Shown here piece after piece: positions 49,461 to 58,332 of a DNA stretch of 64,000 bases; the stretch's first letter is position 1, and each line of letters starts with the position of its first letter. Both the position numbers and the translations under genes were made by a program. The notes under the pieces were generated by a model. That model was not told the origin of the DNA, did not search any database, and worked only from the letters and a program-made list of their open reading frames with translations. The stretch comes from Prevotellaceae bacterium UBA4361 (GTDB lineage Bacteria > Bacteroidota > Bacteroidia > Bacteroidales > Bacteroidaceae): the NCBI GenBank assembly GCA_002393575.1, contig DGSN01000071.1, positions 75,603 to 139,602 of the forward strand. Reading direction: 5' to 3'.

Positions 49461-50450
49461 ATGCCCAGCACTTTTCGAATGCTTACAGCAGTCATCACCA
49501 TGCTTTGCGCCTGCACTGTTACCCCTTTGCAGGCGCAAAAGCTATGGCATACGTTGCATCGCGTTGATAGTCTGCTGTCTTCACGCTACCGACGTGGCAA
49601 TATCGACACGCTCTACATCACCCGTCCTTCCACCAACTGGACACTGACGGCGAGAGTCAACGTGTCGGGTGCCGAAATTTCTATGCAGGGAAAAGACATG
49701 GGAGTGCCTTTCAAGTCGGAAATCGCTGCCGACTTCAAGTCCACACTCAGTCTCGGATTCAACTATCTCGGCGTGTCGGTGAGTTTGGCACTCAATCCTG
49801 CCAAACTCATGGGCAAATACAAGGACTTCGAACTGAACCTCAATTCCTACAGCAACCGCTGGGGATTCGATTTCATCTATCAGGATGCCCACAACTTCAC
49901 GGGTTGGTTCGAATCGAAAGGTCAACCCCGCATAGAGTTGCCGTCCGATGTGCTGACCATGAATTCGCTGAACGTGAATTTCTACTACGCCTTCAACCAT
50001 CGTCGCTTCTCCTATCCAGCAGCCTTCTCGCAGAGCTACATTCAGCGACGTTCCGCAGGCAGTTTCCTCTTGGCACTGTCAGGTCAGGGACAAAAAACTG
50101 AGACGAAGAAACAGATGGAGTCCTTGCTCCGAGTCACGAACATCGGTATCGGGGCAGGCTATGGCTACAACTGGGTGCCTACACGCAACTGGCTCTTCCA
50201 TATTTCCGCCCTGCCTACTTTCACCGTCTTTAGCCACACATCGCTCACTGTTGACAGCGAGCGCATTCCTCTCAAATACCATTTCCCCGAAGTCATCATC
50301 ACAGCCCGTGCAGCCATTGTCCGTCAGTTCGGCAAAATGTTCGTCGGTTGGACATCGGTATATAATTACACGAATATTGGCGACGAAAACGACCTATCCA
50401 TCCAAAACACCAAGTGGCGCACCCGCCTTCTCTTCGGTTTTAGACTTTAA
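49461..50450 (+). CDS. DUF4421 family outer-membrane protein
   Basis: A 329-residue protein with signal peptide (ending PLQAQ). DUF4421 features: a short helix (HRVDSLLSSRYRRGNIDTLYI), then barrel-like strands such as TLSLGFNYLGVSVSLALNP, and the final strand KWRTRLLFGFRL with aromatic and Leu ending. The family is confined to Bacteroidetes and has no known function. It follows the efflux operon after a repeat-filled gap, so co-transcription is uncertain. Confidence 0.85.
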   Translation: MPSTFRMLTAVITMLCACTVTPLQAQKLWHTLHRVDSLLSSRYRRGNIDTLYITRPSTNWTLTARVNVSGAEISMQGKDMGVPFKSEIAADFKSTLSLGFNYLGVSVSLALNPAKLMGKYKDFELNLNSYSNRWGFDFIYQDAHNFTGWFESKGQPRIELPSDVLTMNSLNVNFYYAFNHRRFSYPAAFSQSYIQRRSAGSFLLALSGQGQKTETKKQMESLLRVTNIGIGAGYGYNWVPTRNWLFHISALPTFTVFSHTSLTVDSERIPLKYHFPEVIITARAAIVRQFGKMFVGWTSVYNYTNIGDENDLSIQNTKWRTRLLFGFRL

Positions 50451-50479
50451 CCCATTTTTAAAACAACACAAAACAAAAC

Positions 50480-51298
50480 ATGAAACACATGAAACGATGG
50501 ATGCTCACTGCCATCTTCACCATGACCAGCGTCAGTGTTTTCCTCACATCTTGCAAAGGAACAGACGCTGACATCTCCCTCGTAAACGGTACACTCGACG
50601 CACCATTACCCATTGATTCAGTTCCAGCACAAGTGATGGAGGCAATCGAAAATGCCAACCGTTTCCACTGCTCCGACATCATGAGCGACACGCTGAACAA
50701 CATCAGCGTAACCAGTATCGGTGCGGTAAGCCTTGGGGCAGAAGAAACTTCGACCGAAGGCTATGGCATAGTCATTACCAAGGGATCTGTTTCAACCACA
50801 TTCCCACACATGCGCAACGTCCGCCAGCCACAGGCTCACTACGATGCCAGCACAGGCAATCTCTGGCTCACCACCAGTGCGATGGAAGGAACAGGCGTTC
50901 AGGTGGAATGTCTCCAGCAGATTCGTTTCCATGAGAACGACTCGGCTTATCTGGTACATGCCATCAATCCCTACGATGTGCAGCAAGCACTTTGCAATCG
51001 TTTAGGCTATCGTATCGATGGCCAGCAAGTGACGCTCTACGACCAGCAGCGAATGTTGACCACCGCCACCAACACCATCACCGACATGGGAGGTTTTGAC
51101 GACGAATGTCCCCTGTGGATAGGAGAACAGATACAATACGACCTCAGCGGCAACACACCACATCTGCTCATCACACCAGGCGTGAAGTTTACCACGGGCC
51201 TTGTACTCACCTACGACGACATGCCAACCCTCACTGCCCCTATCACCATAGGCGATGATGCACAGACAACCATCGGACAACTCGAAGTCCTCAAGTAA
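50480..51298 (+). CDS. Lipoprotein of unknown function
   Basis: A 272-residue protein with lipoprotein signal (VFLTSCKGTDADIS, Cys near residue 24). The mature part is rich in Thr, Ile and Asp strands (NNISVTSIGAVSLGAEETS, TTFPHMRNVRQPQ) and resembles beta-rich surface lipoproteins of Bacteroidetes, but I do not recognise a family. ATG 50489 is an alternative start. It begins 30 bases after the DUF4421 gene and probably shares its transcript. A strong terminator follows. Confidence 0.7.
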   Translation: MKHMKRWMLTAIFTMTSVSVFLTSCKGTDADISLVNGTLDAPLPIDSVPAQVMEAIENANRFHCSDIMSDTLNNISVTSIGAVSLGAEETSTEGYGIVITKGSVSTTFPHMRNVRQPQAHYDASTGNLWLTTSAMEGTGVQVECLQQIRFHENDSAYLVHAINPYDVQQALCNRLGYRIDGQQVTLYDQQRMLTTATNTITDMGGFDDECPLWIGEQIQYDLSGNTPHLLITPGVKFTTGLVLTYDDMPTLTAPITIGDDAQTTIGQLEVLK

Positions 51299-51366
51299 CA
51301 GAATCTTTATAGCAATAGAAAGTCTTTTCATTTATTTCAACAAACAGCATTACTCGCAAACACAAA

Positions 51367-51400
51367 GTAGGAGGTAAACACCTTAGCATTTACCTCCTAC
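51367..51400. terminator. Bidirectional terminator between convergent genes
   Basis: GTAGGAGGTAAA (51367-51378) is exactly complementary to TTTACCTCCTAC (51389-51400). It lies between the forward lipoprotein gene and the reverse LRR-dockerin gene and can serve both. Confidence 0.85.
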
Positions 51401-51419
51401 TCAAAATAAACTGATAGTC

Positions 51420-52526
51420 CTATTGTCCTAAAACGAGGTTCACAATGCGAACCACATCGCTGATGTCGATACTACTATCCTTATTCAAGTCAGCAGCAGT
51501 TCTGTTAAATACACTTGGCTCCGAACCAAGAACGAAGTTGACTATCGCCACCACATCGCTGATGTCCGTGCTTCCATCCATATTCACATCACCCAGCAAC
51601 ACTTTGTTCAGATAAAAGCGAGAAAAACCCTTAAGCGTTTCACCCTGATAATAGCAGAAATGGATGGTGTCTTCTACATCTTTATCAGTCGTGTATTTGA
51701 TTGCATTGCCTTCTATTTCTACTTCGCCATAGTCAGCATAGGCAGTAAACACACAATAGTCGTCAGGTAATCCTGTTTCCAACGTAATAGTTTCGCCTGC
51801 ATTAACATCGTGATATGAAGGCGGAACAAGATAAGTCGTCACACTTTCATTTCCGTTGCTAATAGTCGCAACTATGGCTTTCTTGGGTTGTGAAGAAGGC
51901 ACTATCTGATGGCTATAGCTATCCATCGTTGCAGACGTACTCTGACCACCACATTGAACCTGAACACCATCCATATTGGAATTGCCTCGATACATCACAA
52001 ATGACTTGTCGTTCTCATCAATGTCAGCATAAAACATATAGACATCCCAGAAAGGCATGCCTTTCACCTTCTGAGCACCCATTCCCTCAAGCACGAATTG
52101 ACAGATTGCAGTGCTAAACAAGTAGGTGAATTCACTGATGTAGTTATCTGCCACATTGACGAGCATACTGTCTGGCAAAGCAAATGCTAATGCGTTGACA
52201 GATTCCAATCGGTTGCTCTTCAAATTCACATATTGTAGATGTTCGAGCGAAGCCAGCGGTTCCACATCATCAATTTCGTTCAGGCTAAGATCCAGCTTTT
52301 CTACGTTAGGCAAGTAAACCACATCGCTGATATCACTAATCCCAAGTCCCGACAAGTCGATTGACGTTATTGTGTCTGTCTGAGCCTGCATCACATCGTC
52401 GGATTCATTCAGGCCAAGATGGGCTTTCACACCAAATTCAAACCCTTCGGATAAGAAAGTAACTTTCTGCGCTTGCATATACAAGGCAGTAGTTGCAAGA
52501 AGTGTTGTTAATACTAATTTCTTCAT
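51420..52526 (-). CDS. Secreted LRR protein with C-terminal dockerin-type repeats
   Basis: A 368-residue protein with signal peptide (ending YMQAQ). Residues about 50-125 are leucine-rich repeats (ITSIDLSGLGISDISDVVYL, VEKLDLSLNEIDDVEPLASL, LQYVNLKSNRLESVNAL). A middle beta-rich part follows. The last 60 residues are a dockerin type I pair: GDVNMDGSTDISDVVAIVNF and ADLNKDSSIDISDVVRIVNL, each with the Asp-x-Asn-x-Asp calcium loop. No cohesin gene is visible. In Prevotella such tails are common on surface proteins, with an unclear binding partner. Last gene of a three-gene operon, 12 bases after its neighbour. Confidence 0.85.
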   Translation of the reverse strand: MKKLVLTTLLATTALYMQAQKVTFLSEGFEFGVKAHLGLNESDDVMQAQTDTITSIDLSGLGISDISDVVYLPNVEKLDLSLNEIDDVEPLASLEHLQYVNLKSNRLESVNALAFALPDSMLVNVADNYISEFTYLFSTAICQFVLEGMGAQKVKGMPFWDVYMFYADIDENDKSFVMYRGNSNMDGVQVQCGGQSTSATMDSYSHQIVPSSQPKKAIVATISNGNESVTTYLVPPSYHDVNAGETITLETGLPDDYCVFTAYADYGEVEIEGNAIKYTTDKDVEDTIHFCYYQGETLKGFSRFYLNKVLLGDVNMDGSTDISDVVAIVNFVLGSEPSVFNRTAADLNKDSSIDISDVVRIVNLVLGQ

Positions 52527-52538
52527 AATCCTTCCTCC

Positions 52539-55310
52539 TTATTCTTTCAGGTAAATAATATCAGCTGCGTGACCATAATCATCTACATCCGACTGGAAAG
52601 TAATGGTAAATACAGATCTAACTCCACGGTCGTATGAAACAGCTTCACCTAAGTCATTCAGCGGAACATAGGATACTCTACCATTCTTCCAGTAGATTTC
52701 CGCCCATAGACGTTTGAAGTTCTCATTCTTCAGATTCTTGATTTGTTGGTCTGCTTTTGGGTCGTTGGAGTCATTGCTGGTTTCCTTGAAGATAGCTTTG
52801 GCTGTGAGTATTCCAGGGAACCATTCAGAACTCACATCATCACATCGAGCTGTGGTGATGGTGTTTTCGTTCACGTTCCATCCTTTCACCAATACATAGT
52901 CGAAGATGTGTGTTCCCTTAGTCTTGAAATTAAATGCTCCACCGCTTTTCTTCAGCACCTTGATGTCAATTTCAAAACGGTTGTCATGGAAGTCACTTGG
53001 CAACAATAATTCACCTTGCGTGTATGCCCATCCCAATTGCTTCACTGCATTGATTGCAGTCCTTGTGATGTCGAGATATGTCTTCAATATTTTAGAGAAA
53101 CCAATACCTCCCAACGCAGAATCCGTCAAATCCAGCACCTTTTCCGTGAAGTCAAAGGCTTTATCACAATCGCTCTTGGCATCACTTGCTTTCAGGTCGT
53201 TGATGGTTTTCATGGCAGTCCTGATGCCTTTGGTCAATGCCAAAAACGATTTTGCTTCACTAACCATTGGTCGTAATTTGTCCCTGAAAGACTGAGTCAG
53301 TGCTGAGAACCTTGAACCTTCCTGATACATGATACGATTCAAATTCCAGAGAACATCATCATTGTACAATTCATCAAAGGTTGTGGCACGTTCCAGTTTC
53401 CTTGTCAGTACATCATAACTTGGATATTCTAATGAAGCTCCAGTCACACTCTTGATTTCATCGAATGCTTTCTTTATTTTTCCTAACCTTTCGTCCAGTT
53501 CACTCACCGTGCTACAGTAGTAAACAATCAGATTGACAAGGAATCCCAATTTGTTCTCGTCTGTTATATTCCCTTCCATCTCATACACCAAAGGGTTCTG
53601 AGTCACATTCGAGTTCTCTCTTCCAGGAAGAATCAAACTCTCCTTTCCATCTTCTGCAACGCTGCTGAAATAGAAATTGAACAACTGCTGTGGCCCATCA
53701 TTCTTGAAGCCCTCAAGCGGAAGAATGATTTCCTTTTCCTCACCGTTTGCGAGATGATAAGTTTCCTTGCTGTTGAAAATCTGATAGGTAGTAGTACGTA
53801 TGAACGACAATGGTGCCACGCTTCCTGGCAATACCTGCGAATTGTTTGGGTCAACGCTGATGTCAATGTCCTCATGCTTGTCATCCTTCTGGGCAATGGA
53901 CTTGATTCTGATTTTGCCATTCCAGTATTTTCCCGACGTGTTCTTAACCGTAAACTTAAAACATGGACCATCCAGATACTCAAGACGCTTGAACGACAAG
54001 GTGCCATAGTCCAAATCGTTGACAGAAAAGTCGAACCTCTTCATCGCATCTATCTTGACATGGGTAATAGAAGGACTTTTCTTGCTGACTTTGAAAGTCA
54101 CAGGCTGAGCTACGTATTCATCATTCTCAACCAAAGAGACAGTGAGTTCTGTACCAACAGGAATTCTGCTTCTGCGGAACACACCGTCTTGATTGGTCTT
54201 TACCACAACGCCATCCGAGAATTGAATACTTGACTTAATGCCTTGTTTGCGATATGTGTCATAATACACTGCTCCTTCCACAATGCCGTAGTCAGAAGCA
54301 AGGTTTGGTACAGAAACGCTCACCTCGTTCGAACTGATACGCAAGCGATTTCCTTCCGTTCCTTTATAGACAGCTTCAGCATGGTAAGTATATGTGCCAG
54401 CAGGTGGATTGTCAGTATAGCATATTGCGGATGGAAAAACGCCACTCTTTTTAACTTGTACTGTCGCTTTCGTACCATTAGCATCCACGCGAACCACACG
54501 ATAGCCCACATCGTTAGGAATGCTGTTGTATTGCATGTTCACCAATCCGTTCTTTTGCTCAGCAGTAAACTGCAAAGTCGGTTCTTCCTGCTTCTTCACC
54601 GTGAATGTTGACACGTCGGAAACACCAACACCAATGCTGTTCGTGAATTTCATCTTCACCTGATGTGTTCCAACAGAAAGTTGGCTTGCGTCAAGTGCCT
54701 TCTTAACAAGCACATCATAGTCTGGTTCTGACAAAGGAATGTCAATAGCTTCCTCATTGTCAATAGCAAGATTAACCTGAGTTATCTTCACGTTCTCTGG
54801 ATTCTCCACATGATAGCGTGACTTCACCACTATTGGTGTCATCGTCACGGCACTGGTGGTGCGCTTGCTGTTGCTCACGGCACGGCAATAAAGGCGGTGG
54901 TAGCCTGGAGAGACATCGCCTAAGTCGAGGTCGTTGACAAAGAGATAGTCTTGGTTGTCAGATGCCAACTTGCCCTCAATCGTTTTTCTTTGGTCAAAGT
55001 CATCATCAACCCAGTATTCGAGTTGAGTGGCTTTGCCAGCAGAGAGCTTGAGGACAGGGGATGAATAGACGGCACTTGGCTTCCCTGCTATGATGATTCG
55101 CATGTTGAGTGTATGGAATCCGTAAGGAAATTTAGTGCTGTTGCGTAAATCGAGGCTTAATTCCTGTTCTGCATCAGATGTAGCGATGGTTGTGGTATTT
55201 CGTAAATCGAAGTGTTCATCAAACCAGTATTCCAAAGTCTGTGCCATCACTTGTTCGTGTAACAGACAGAGCAGGCAAGCAACGATACTAATAAATGTTT
55301 TCCTACTCAT
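52539..55310 (-). CDS. Large secreted multidomain surface protein
   Basis: A 923-residue protein with signal peptide (ending QVMAQ). Two repeats of LEYWFDEHFD / LEYWVDDDFD type occur near residues 26 and 97; this motif opens many Bacteroidetes surface proteins. An FN3-like region follows (about 240-330), then a regulatory-like beta domain (VEGAVYYDTYRKQGIKSSI to VTFKVSKKSP, about 345-415). The remaining part is mixed, with a helical segment around 590-770 (LDERLGKIKKAFDEIKSVTG, TKGIRTAMKTINDLKAS). No catalytic motif is visible. Likely an adhesin or scaffold. Confidence 0.7.
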   Translation of the reverse strand: MSRKTFISIVACLLCLLHEQVMAQTLEYWFDEHFDLRNTTTIATSDAEQELSLDLRNSTKFPYGFHTLNMRIIIAGKPSAVYSSPVLKLSAGKATQLEYWVDDDFDQRKTIEGKLASDNQDYLFVNDLDLGDVSPGYHRLYCRAVSNSKRTTSAVTMTPIVVKSRYHVENPENVKITQVNLAIDNEEAIDIPLSEPDYDVLVKKALDASQLSVGTHQVKMKFTNSIGVGVSDVSTFTVKKQEEPTLQFTAEQKNGLVNMQYNSIPNDVGYRVVRVDANGTKATVQVKKSGVFPSAICYTDNPPAGTYTYHAEAVYKGTEGNRLRISSNEVSVSVPNLASDYGIVEGAVYYDTYRKQGIKSSIQFSDGVVVKTNQDGVFRRSRIPVGTELTVSLVENDEYVAQPVTFKVSKKSPSITHVKIDAMKRFDFSVNDLDYGTLSFKRLEYLDGPCFKFTVKNTSGKYWNGKIRIKSIAQKDDKHEDIDISVDPNNSQVLPGSVAPLSFIRTTTYQIFNSKETYHLANGEEKEIILPLEGFKNDGPQQLFNFYFSSVAEDGKESLILPGRENSNVTQNPLVYEMEGNITDENKLGFLVNLIVYYCSTVSELDERLGKIKKAFDEIKSVTGASLEYPSYDVLTRKLERATTFDELYNDDVLWNLNRIMYQEGSRFSALTQSFRDKLRPMVSEAKSFLALTKGIRTAMKTINDLKASDAKSDCDKAFDFTEKVLDLTDSALGGIGFSKILKTYLDITRTAINAVKQLGWAYTQGELLLPSDFHDNRFEIDIKVLKKSGGAFNFKTKGTHIFDYVLVKGWNVNENTITTARCDDVSSEWFPGILTAKAIFKETSNDSNDPKADQQIKNLKNENFKRLWAEIYWKNGRVSYVPLNDLGEAVSYDRGVRSVFTITFQSDVDDYGHAADIIYLKE

Positions 55311-55324
55311 AATTTATGGTTTTT

Positions 55325-56335
55325 TTATTCTTCACCAGATGCTTTAACACGAATCTTCACGTTGAGCTTACCCGATGCATCGGTTTGTTCATCAACATGC
55401 TTGGCAACGATATATGGAACAGGAACTATCTGATTATCATTGAAGCCTGTGCCACCGTAAATGCCACAACTGGAATATTGCTGATAATCCTCTTTGAAAT
55501 GAAAATCTGAAACAGGGGAAATAGCTCCACCATTTGCATTCACAAAAACCATTGTCCAAGCTTTTCCTGTCAAATTGATACTATTAGGCAGACTTTGCTG
55601 TTCATTATATTGATATCTAAAAACCACGTTCCCAGAAATAGTGTTATTGCTAAAACTACTAAATGTGCTATAATAACCATATGTATCTGATTGACTATTC
55701 AAAATAATATTATCACAAAAAACAGAATTTTTTATTTGCGATACAACAGGAGTATCCCATTGGCTAACGAAAGTTATTATGTTATTTGAAACAATGCCCC
55801 CACTAATAGAAAATAATCTTAAACAAACATTGTTTGTTACTTTTGTAGGAGACGAGCTAAAATTGGAAAGATTGCGAATATAGTTTTGGTTAACAATCAC
55901 ATCAGAACATGAACTATTCTTTACTTGTACACTATTCACATTACAATACCTTATGAGCATATCTGTTACAGTTGCTTCACCATCTCCAATATTCACATCC
56001 CCTGTTATATAACATCCCATAACTGCACTTCCACTACTGCCTGCATTGAACCAAAGGTTACCAGAGATAGTCGTAACACCATCCACATTCCCACTTTTCC
56101 CATAATGTCCAATACCAATGATTGTCAACTTTTTTGTAATCTTTACGCTGTCAGCAATAGAGAATCCACCTCCTGGCAAATAGATGACGCTACCTGGGTC
56201 AGCTCCGTTTATGGCTTCTGGGAGTGTACGATAAAGGGTCGTTGCGCCTGTAGTCGAAATCACAGAGATTTGTTGTGCCATTGCTGCAAGTGTTGCTACG
56301 ATGACAAAAACGAAAGTCAAAAATAATTTTTTCAT
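55325..56335 (-). CDS. Secreted right-handed beta-helix protein
   Basis: A 336-residue protein with signal peptide (ending LAAMAQ). The start TLPEAINGADPGSVIYLPGG is the typical cap of right-handed parallel beta-helix proteins, followed by short repeats with V/I-x-N-N patterns (VIVNQNYIRN, TKVTNNVCLRL, GIVSNNIITFV, NSVFCDNIILN, SSFSNNTISGNVVF). Such folds include pectate-lyase-like enzymes and adhesins; no lyase residues are evident. First gene of the operon with the 923-residue and LRR-dockerin genes, behind a leader of about 290 bases. Confidence 0.78.
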   Translation of the reverse strand: MKKLFLTFVFVIVATLAAMAQQISVISTTGATTLYRTLPEAINGADPGSVIYLPGGGFSIADSVKITKKLTIIGIGHYGKSGNVDGVTTISGNLWFNAGSSGSAVMGCYITGDVNIGDGEATVTDMLIRYCNVNSVQVKNSSCSDVIVNQNYIRNLSNFSSSPTKVTNNVCLRLFSISGGIVSNNIITFVSQWDTPVVSQIKNSVFCDNIILNSQSDTYGYYSTFSSFSNNTISGNVVFRYQYNEQQSLPNSINLTGKAWTMVFVNANGGAISPVSDFHFKEDYQQYSSCGIYGGTGFNDNQIVPVPYIVAKHVDEQTDASGKLNVKIRVKASGEE

Positions 56336-56390
56336 GATAAAAAGTATTTGTTGTTAATATAGTAGTCTTGAAAACTCCTTTGGAAAATGT

Positions 56391-56625
56391 ATAAAAAACG
56401 TGGACTTCATACATCGCCTACGTTCTTGAGGTATCGCCAAACACCTTTGCAATCATATACGAGTAAAAGCCCACGCCGAGGCGTGAGCGTTACTACTTAT
56501 ACTCTTGATTGCTCTCTCTAATTTGGCGATTTTCAAGAACAAGAATAGAAGCTAACGCTTTTTATGGTAAATGTCTCAATTCAATGTTTCATAGGCATTT
56601 GTTTTTGCGGTTTCTGCTGTCTATG
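56391..56625 (-). ncRNA. Structured leader RNA or independent small RNA with terminator
   Basis: On the reverse strand a long hairpin forms: GTTCTTGA pairs with TCAAGAAC, then AATCGCCAAA-side bases with TTTGGCGAT, then a bubble, then GCAATCA with TGATTGC, and an apical CACGCC/GGCGTG hairpin. It is followed by a terminator-like stem (AACGTAGG with CCACGTT, one bulge) and TTTTTT at about 56391-56397. With the -7 element at 56637-56630 the RNA would be about 235 nt. A stem with a central bubble recalls 6S RNA or a Bacteroidales small RNA motif; an attenuator for the surface-protein operon is an equal possibility. Confidence 0.5.
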
Positions 56626-56629
56626 TGGC

Positions 56630-56637
56630 AAATATAG
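56630..56637 (-). promoter_or_regulatory. -7 element TATATTTG for the leader RNA / surface operon
   Basis: The reverse strand reads TATATTTG, an exact match to TAnnTTTG. Transcription would start near 56625. Confidence 0.55.
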
Positions 56638-56758
56638 GTAATTTTCATCTATCACACAAATTTTTTGCTCTTTTTATAGAACCACAGATGGCTCAGATGC
56701 ACACGGATGATTTTTTTAAATATGTGTGTCCGCCAAAAATGCCGAAGGCATGAAAGAA

Positions 56759-56925
56759 CACAGGCAGGCGGTGAAGCGTAGAGGAACCCCTGCTAAGCAC
56801 GCAGCCCCCTCCAGCTCCCCCAAGGGGGAGAGAAGCAGTCCGTCAGATAATCTATCGTACCTTTGGCACTCGGTTAGTTTGTGACACATAGCAGGGGTTT
56901 CGCTGCGCTTCACCGCCTGCCTGTG
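56759..56925. repeat. Large inverted repeat with a nested family B half
   Basis: CACAGGCAGGCGGTGAAGCG plus 17 further bases (56759-56795) are complementary, with few mismatches, to 56889-56925 (ending CCGCCTGCCTGTG). A family B arm, GCCCCCTCCAGCTCCCCCAA, lies inside at 56802-56821. There is no coding frame of note. Confidence 0.75.
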
Positions 56926-57060
56926 GTCTATCGTCCTTTCAGGACTTGCCAAGCCTTGGATGAATGAAATGATTAGTTTGATTCCATCTGTTCGGGATAG
57001 GGGAGTGGCTGAAATGCTTCTTTGACTGGCTTGCACCGAGATTAAGGTTTAACTTAATGT
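56926..57060. other. Gap without a gene
   Basis: Mixed-sequence intergenic DNA between the large inverted repeat and the family C cluster. No promoter, hairpin or plausible protein is seen. The gap from 57141 to 57349 before the S1-protein gene is similarly empty. Confidence 0.5.
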
Positions 57061-57140
57061 CCGAGGGCTCGTTATCGAAACGACGAGCCCTCGTTGTGAT
57101 TCAAACGAGGGCTCGCTTGAAAAACAATGAGGGTTCGGTT
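57061..57140. repeat. GAGCCCTCG repeat cluster (family C), mixed orientation
   Basis: CCGAGGGCTCGTTATCGAA, GACGAGCCCTCGTTGTGA, AAACGAGGGCTCGCTTGAA and CAATGAGGGTTCGGTT follow each other, alternating orientation. Same family as at 7612, 32151 and 39317. Confidence 0.8.
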
Positions 57141-57349
57141 ATTTAGTACTGTCGAAAGACTGATTGGGTTTTGACGAATGAAAGGTTCTGTTTGAGCAAA
57201 GGCGGGGGGCAGTACGGGGGAAATGGCGGTGGATTCTGATGTTTGATTGGATTGGGGGTATGGAAACGAAAGAAGGTATAGAGGGAATGGCCTTCTATAC
57301 CTTCTTTGTGTTTGCCTTTGTCTTGACGGTGTGCTTCTTTGTCTTGTCT

Positions 57350-58276
57350 TTATTCGTCTGCTGCGGCGGCTCTGCCTTCAGGGGTGAGGCGGATGCCGTT
57401 GTCTTCGATGGTGATGTAGCGGTGCTTGTAGAGGTCGCCTACGCCGCGCTTGAAGGTTTTCTTGCTCACGCCGAAGGTGTTGTAGATGTCTTCTGCTTCG
57501 GATTTGTCGTGAAGGGGACAGAAACCGTCGGGTTGCACGATGAGGTGGTTGAGCAGTTGCTCGCTGAAGTCGGTGACGCGCTTCTTGCCGAAGTACTTTT
57601 GCAGTTTGAGGTCGATTTTGCCGTCTTCACGCACTTGCTTGACGAAGGCGGTGAGGCGGTCGCCTGTGTGGAGGGGTTGGAATATCTCGTTTTGGAAAAT
57701 GAGTCCGCTGTAGCGTTGGTCAACGATGGCTTTCATGCCGAGTTCGGTTTTCTGCTGGATGATGACTTCGACGGCATCGCCCGAACGGTATGGTGGCTGT
57801 TCGCGTGAGAGGAATTTTTCGAGTTTGGCTGAGGCTACGATGCGGTAGGTGATGCGGTCGATGTAGCAGTAGATGAGGTATTTCTTGCCTTGCACCATGC
57901 GCATTTTCTGTTCCTTGAATGGGCAGAAGAGGTCTTTCATCAAGCCCCAGTCGAGGAATGCTCCGTATTCGTTGGTCCATTTCACTTCGAGGTAGGCGAA
58001 TTCGTTGACTTCGACGAGTGGGTATTCGGTGGTGGCGACGAGGCGTTCTTCGTTGTCGAGGTAGAGGAAGACATCGACGATGTCGCCTACTTTGGTGCCT
58101 TGTGGGATGTAGCGCTTGGGCAGGAGTACGTCGCCTACTTCGCCTGCGTCGAGGTACATGCCGAAATCTACTTCGCGCAGCACTTCGAGGCGGTTGCGCT
58201 TGCCTAATCGAATCATGGGTGCGTCTGCATGGGTGTTGCTTCCGCTGTGGTTTGTTATATCTTTTGAATCTTTCAT
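57350..58276 (-). CDS. CvfB-like S1 RNA-binding protein
   Basis: A protein of about 308 residues with several S1-type OB-fold domains: RLGKRNRLEVLREVDFGMYL with the following DVLLPKRYIP, then WTNEYGAFLDWGLMKDLFCPF, and GMKAIVDQRYSGLIFQNEI. A C-terminal winged helix follows (DIYNTFGVSKKTFKRGVGDLYKHRYI). This is the CvfB/YitL layout; CvfB proteins bind RNA and influence virulence or gene expression in Staphylococcus. I chose ATG 58276 (MKDSKD) over 58291. It is followed by no close gene; a family D element lies upstream. Confidence 0.88.
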   Translation of the reverse strand: MKDSKDITNHSGSNTHADAPMIRLGKRNRLEVLREVDFGMYLDAGEVGDVLLPKRYIPQGTKVGDIVDVFLYLDNEERLVATTEYPLVEVNEFAYLEVKWTNEYGAFLDWGLMKDLFCPFKEQKMRMVQGKKYLIYCYIDRITYRIVASAKLEKFLSREQPPYRSGDAVEVIIQQKTELGMKAIVDQRYSGLIFQNEIFQPLHTGDRLTAFVKQVREDGKIDLKLQKYFGKKRVTDFSEQLLNHLIVQPDGFCPLHDKSEAEDIYNTFGVSKKTFKRGVGDLYKHRYITIEDNGIRLTPEGRAAAADE

Positions 58277-58332
58277 AATAAAATATATCAAGGATTTGAG
58301 GGATTTATAAGGATTCTTTTTTATTTACAAAG

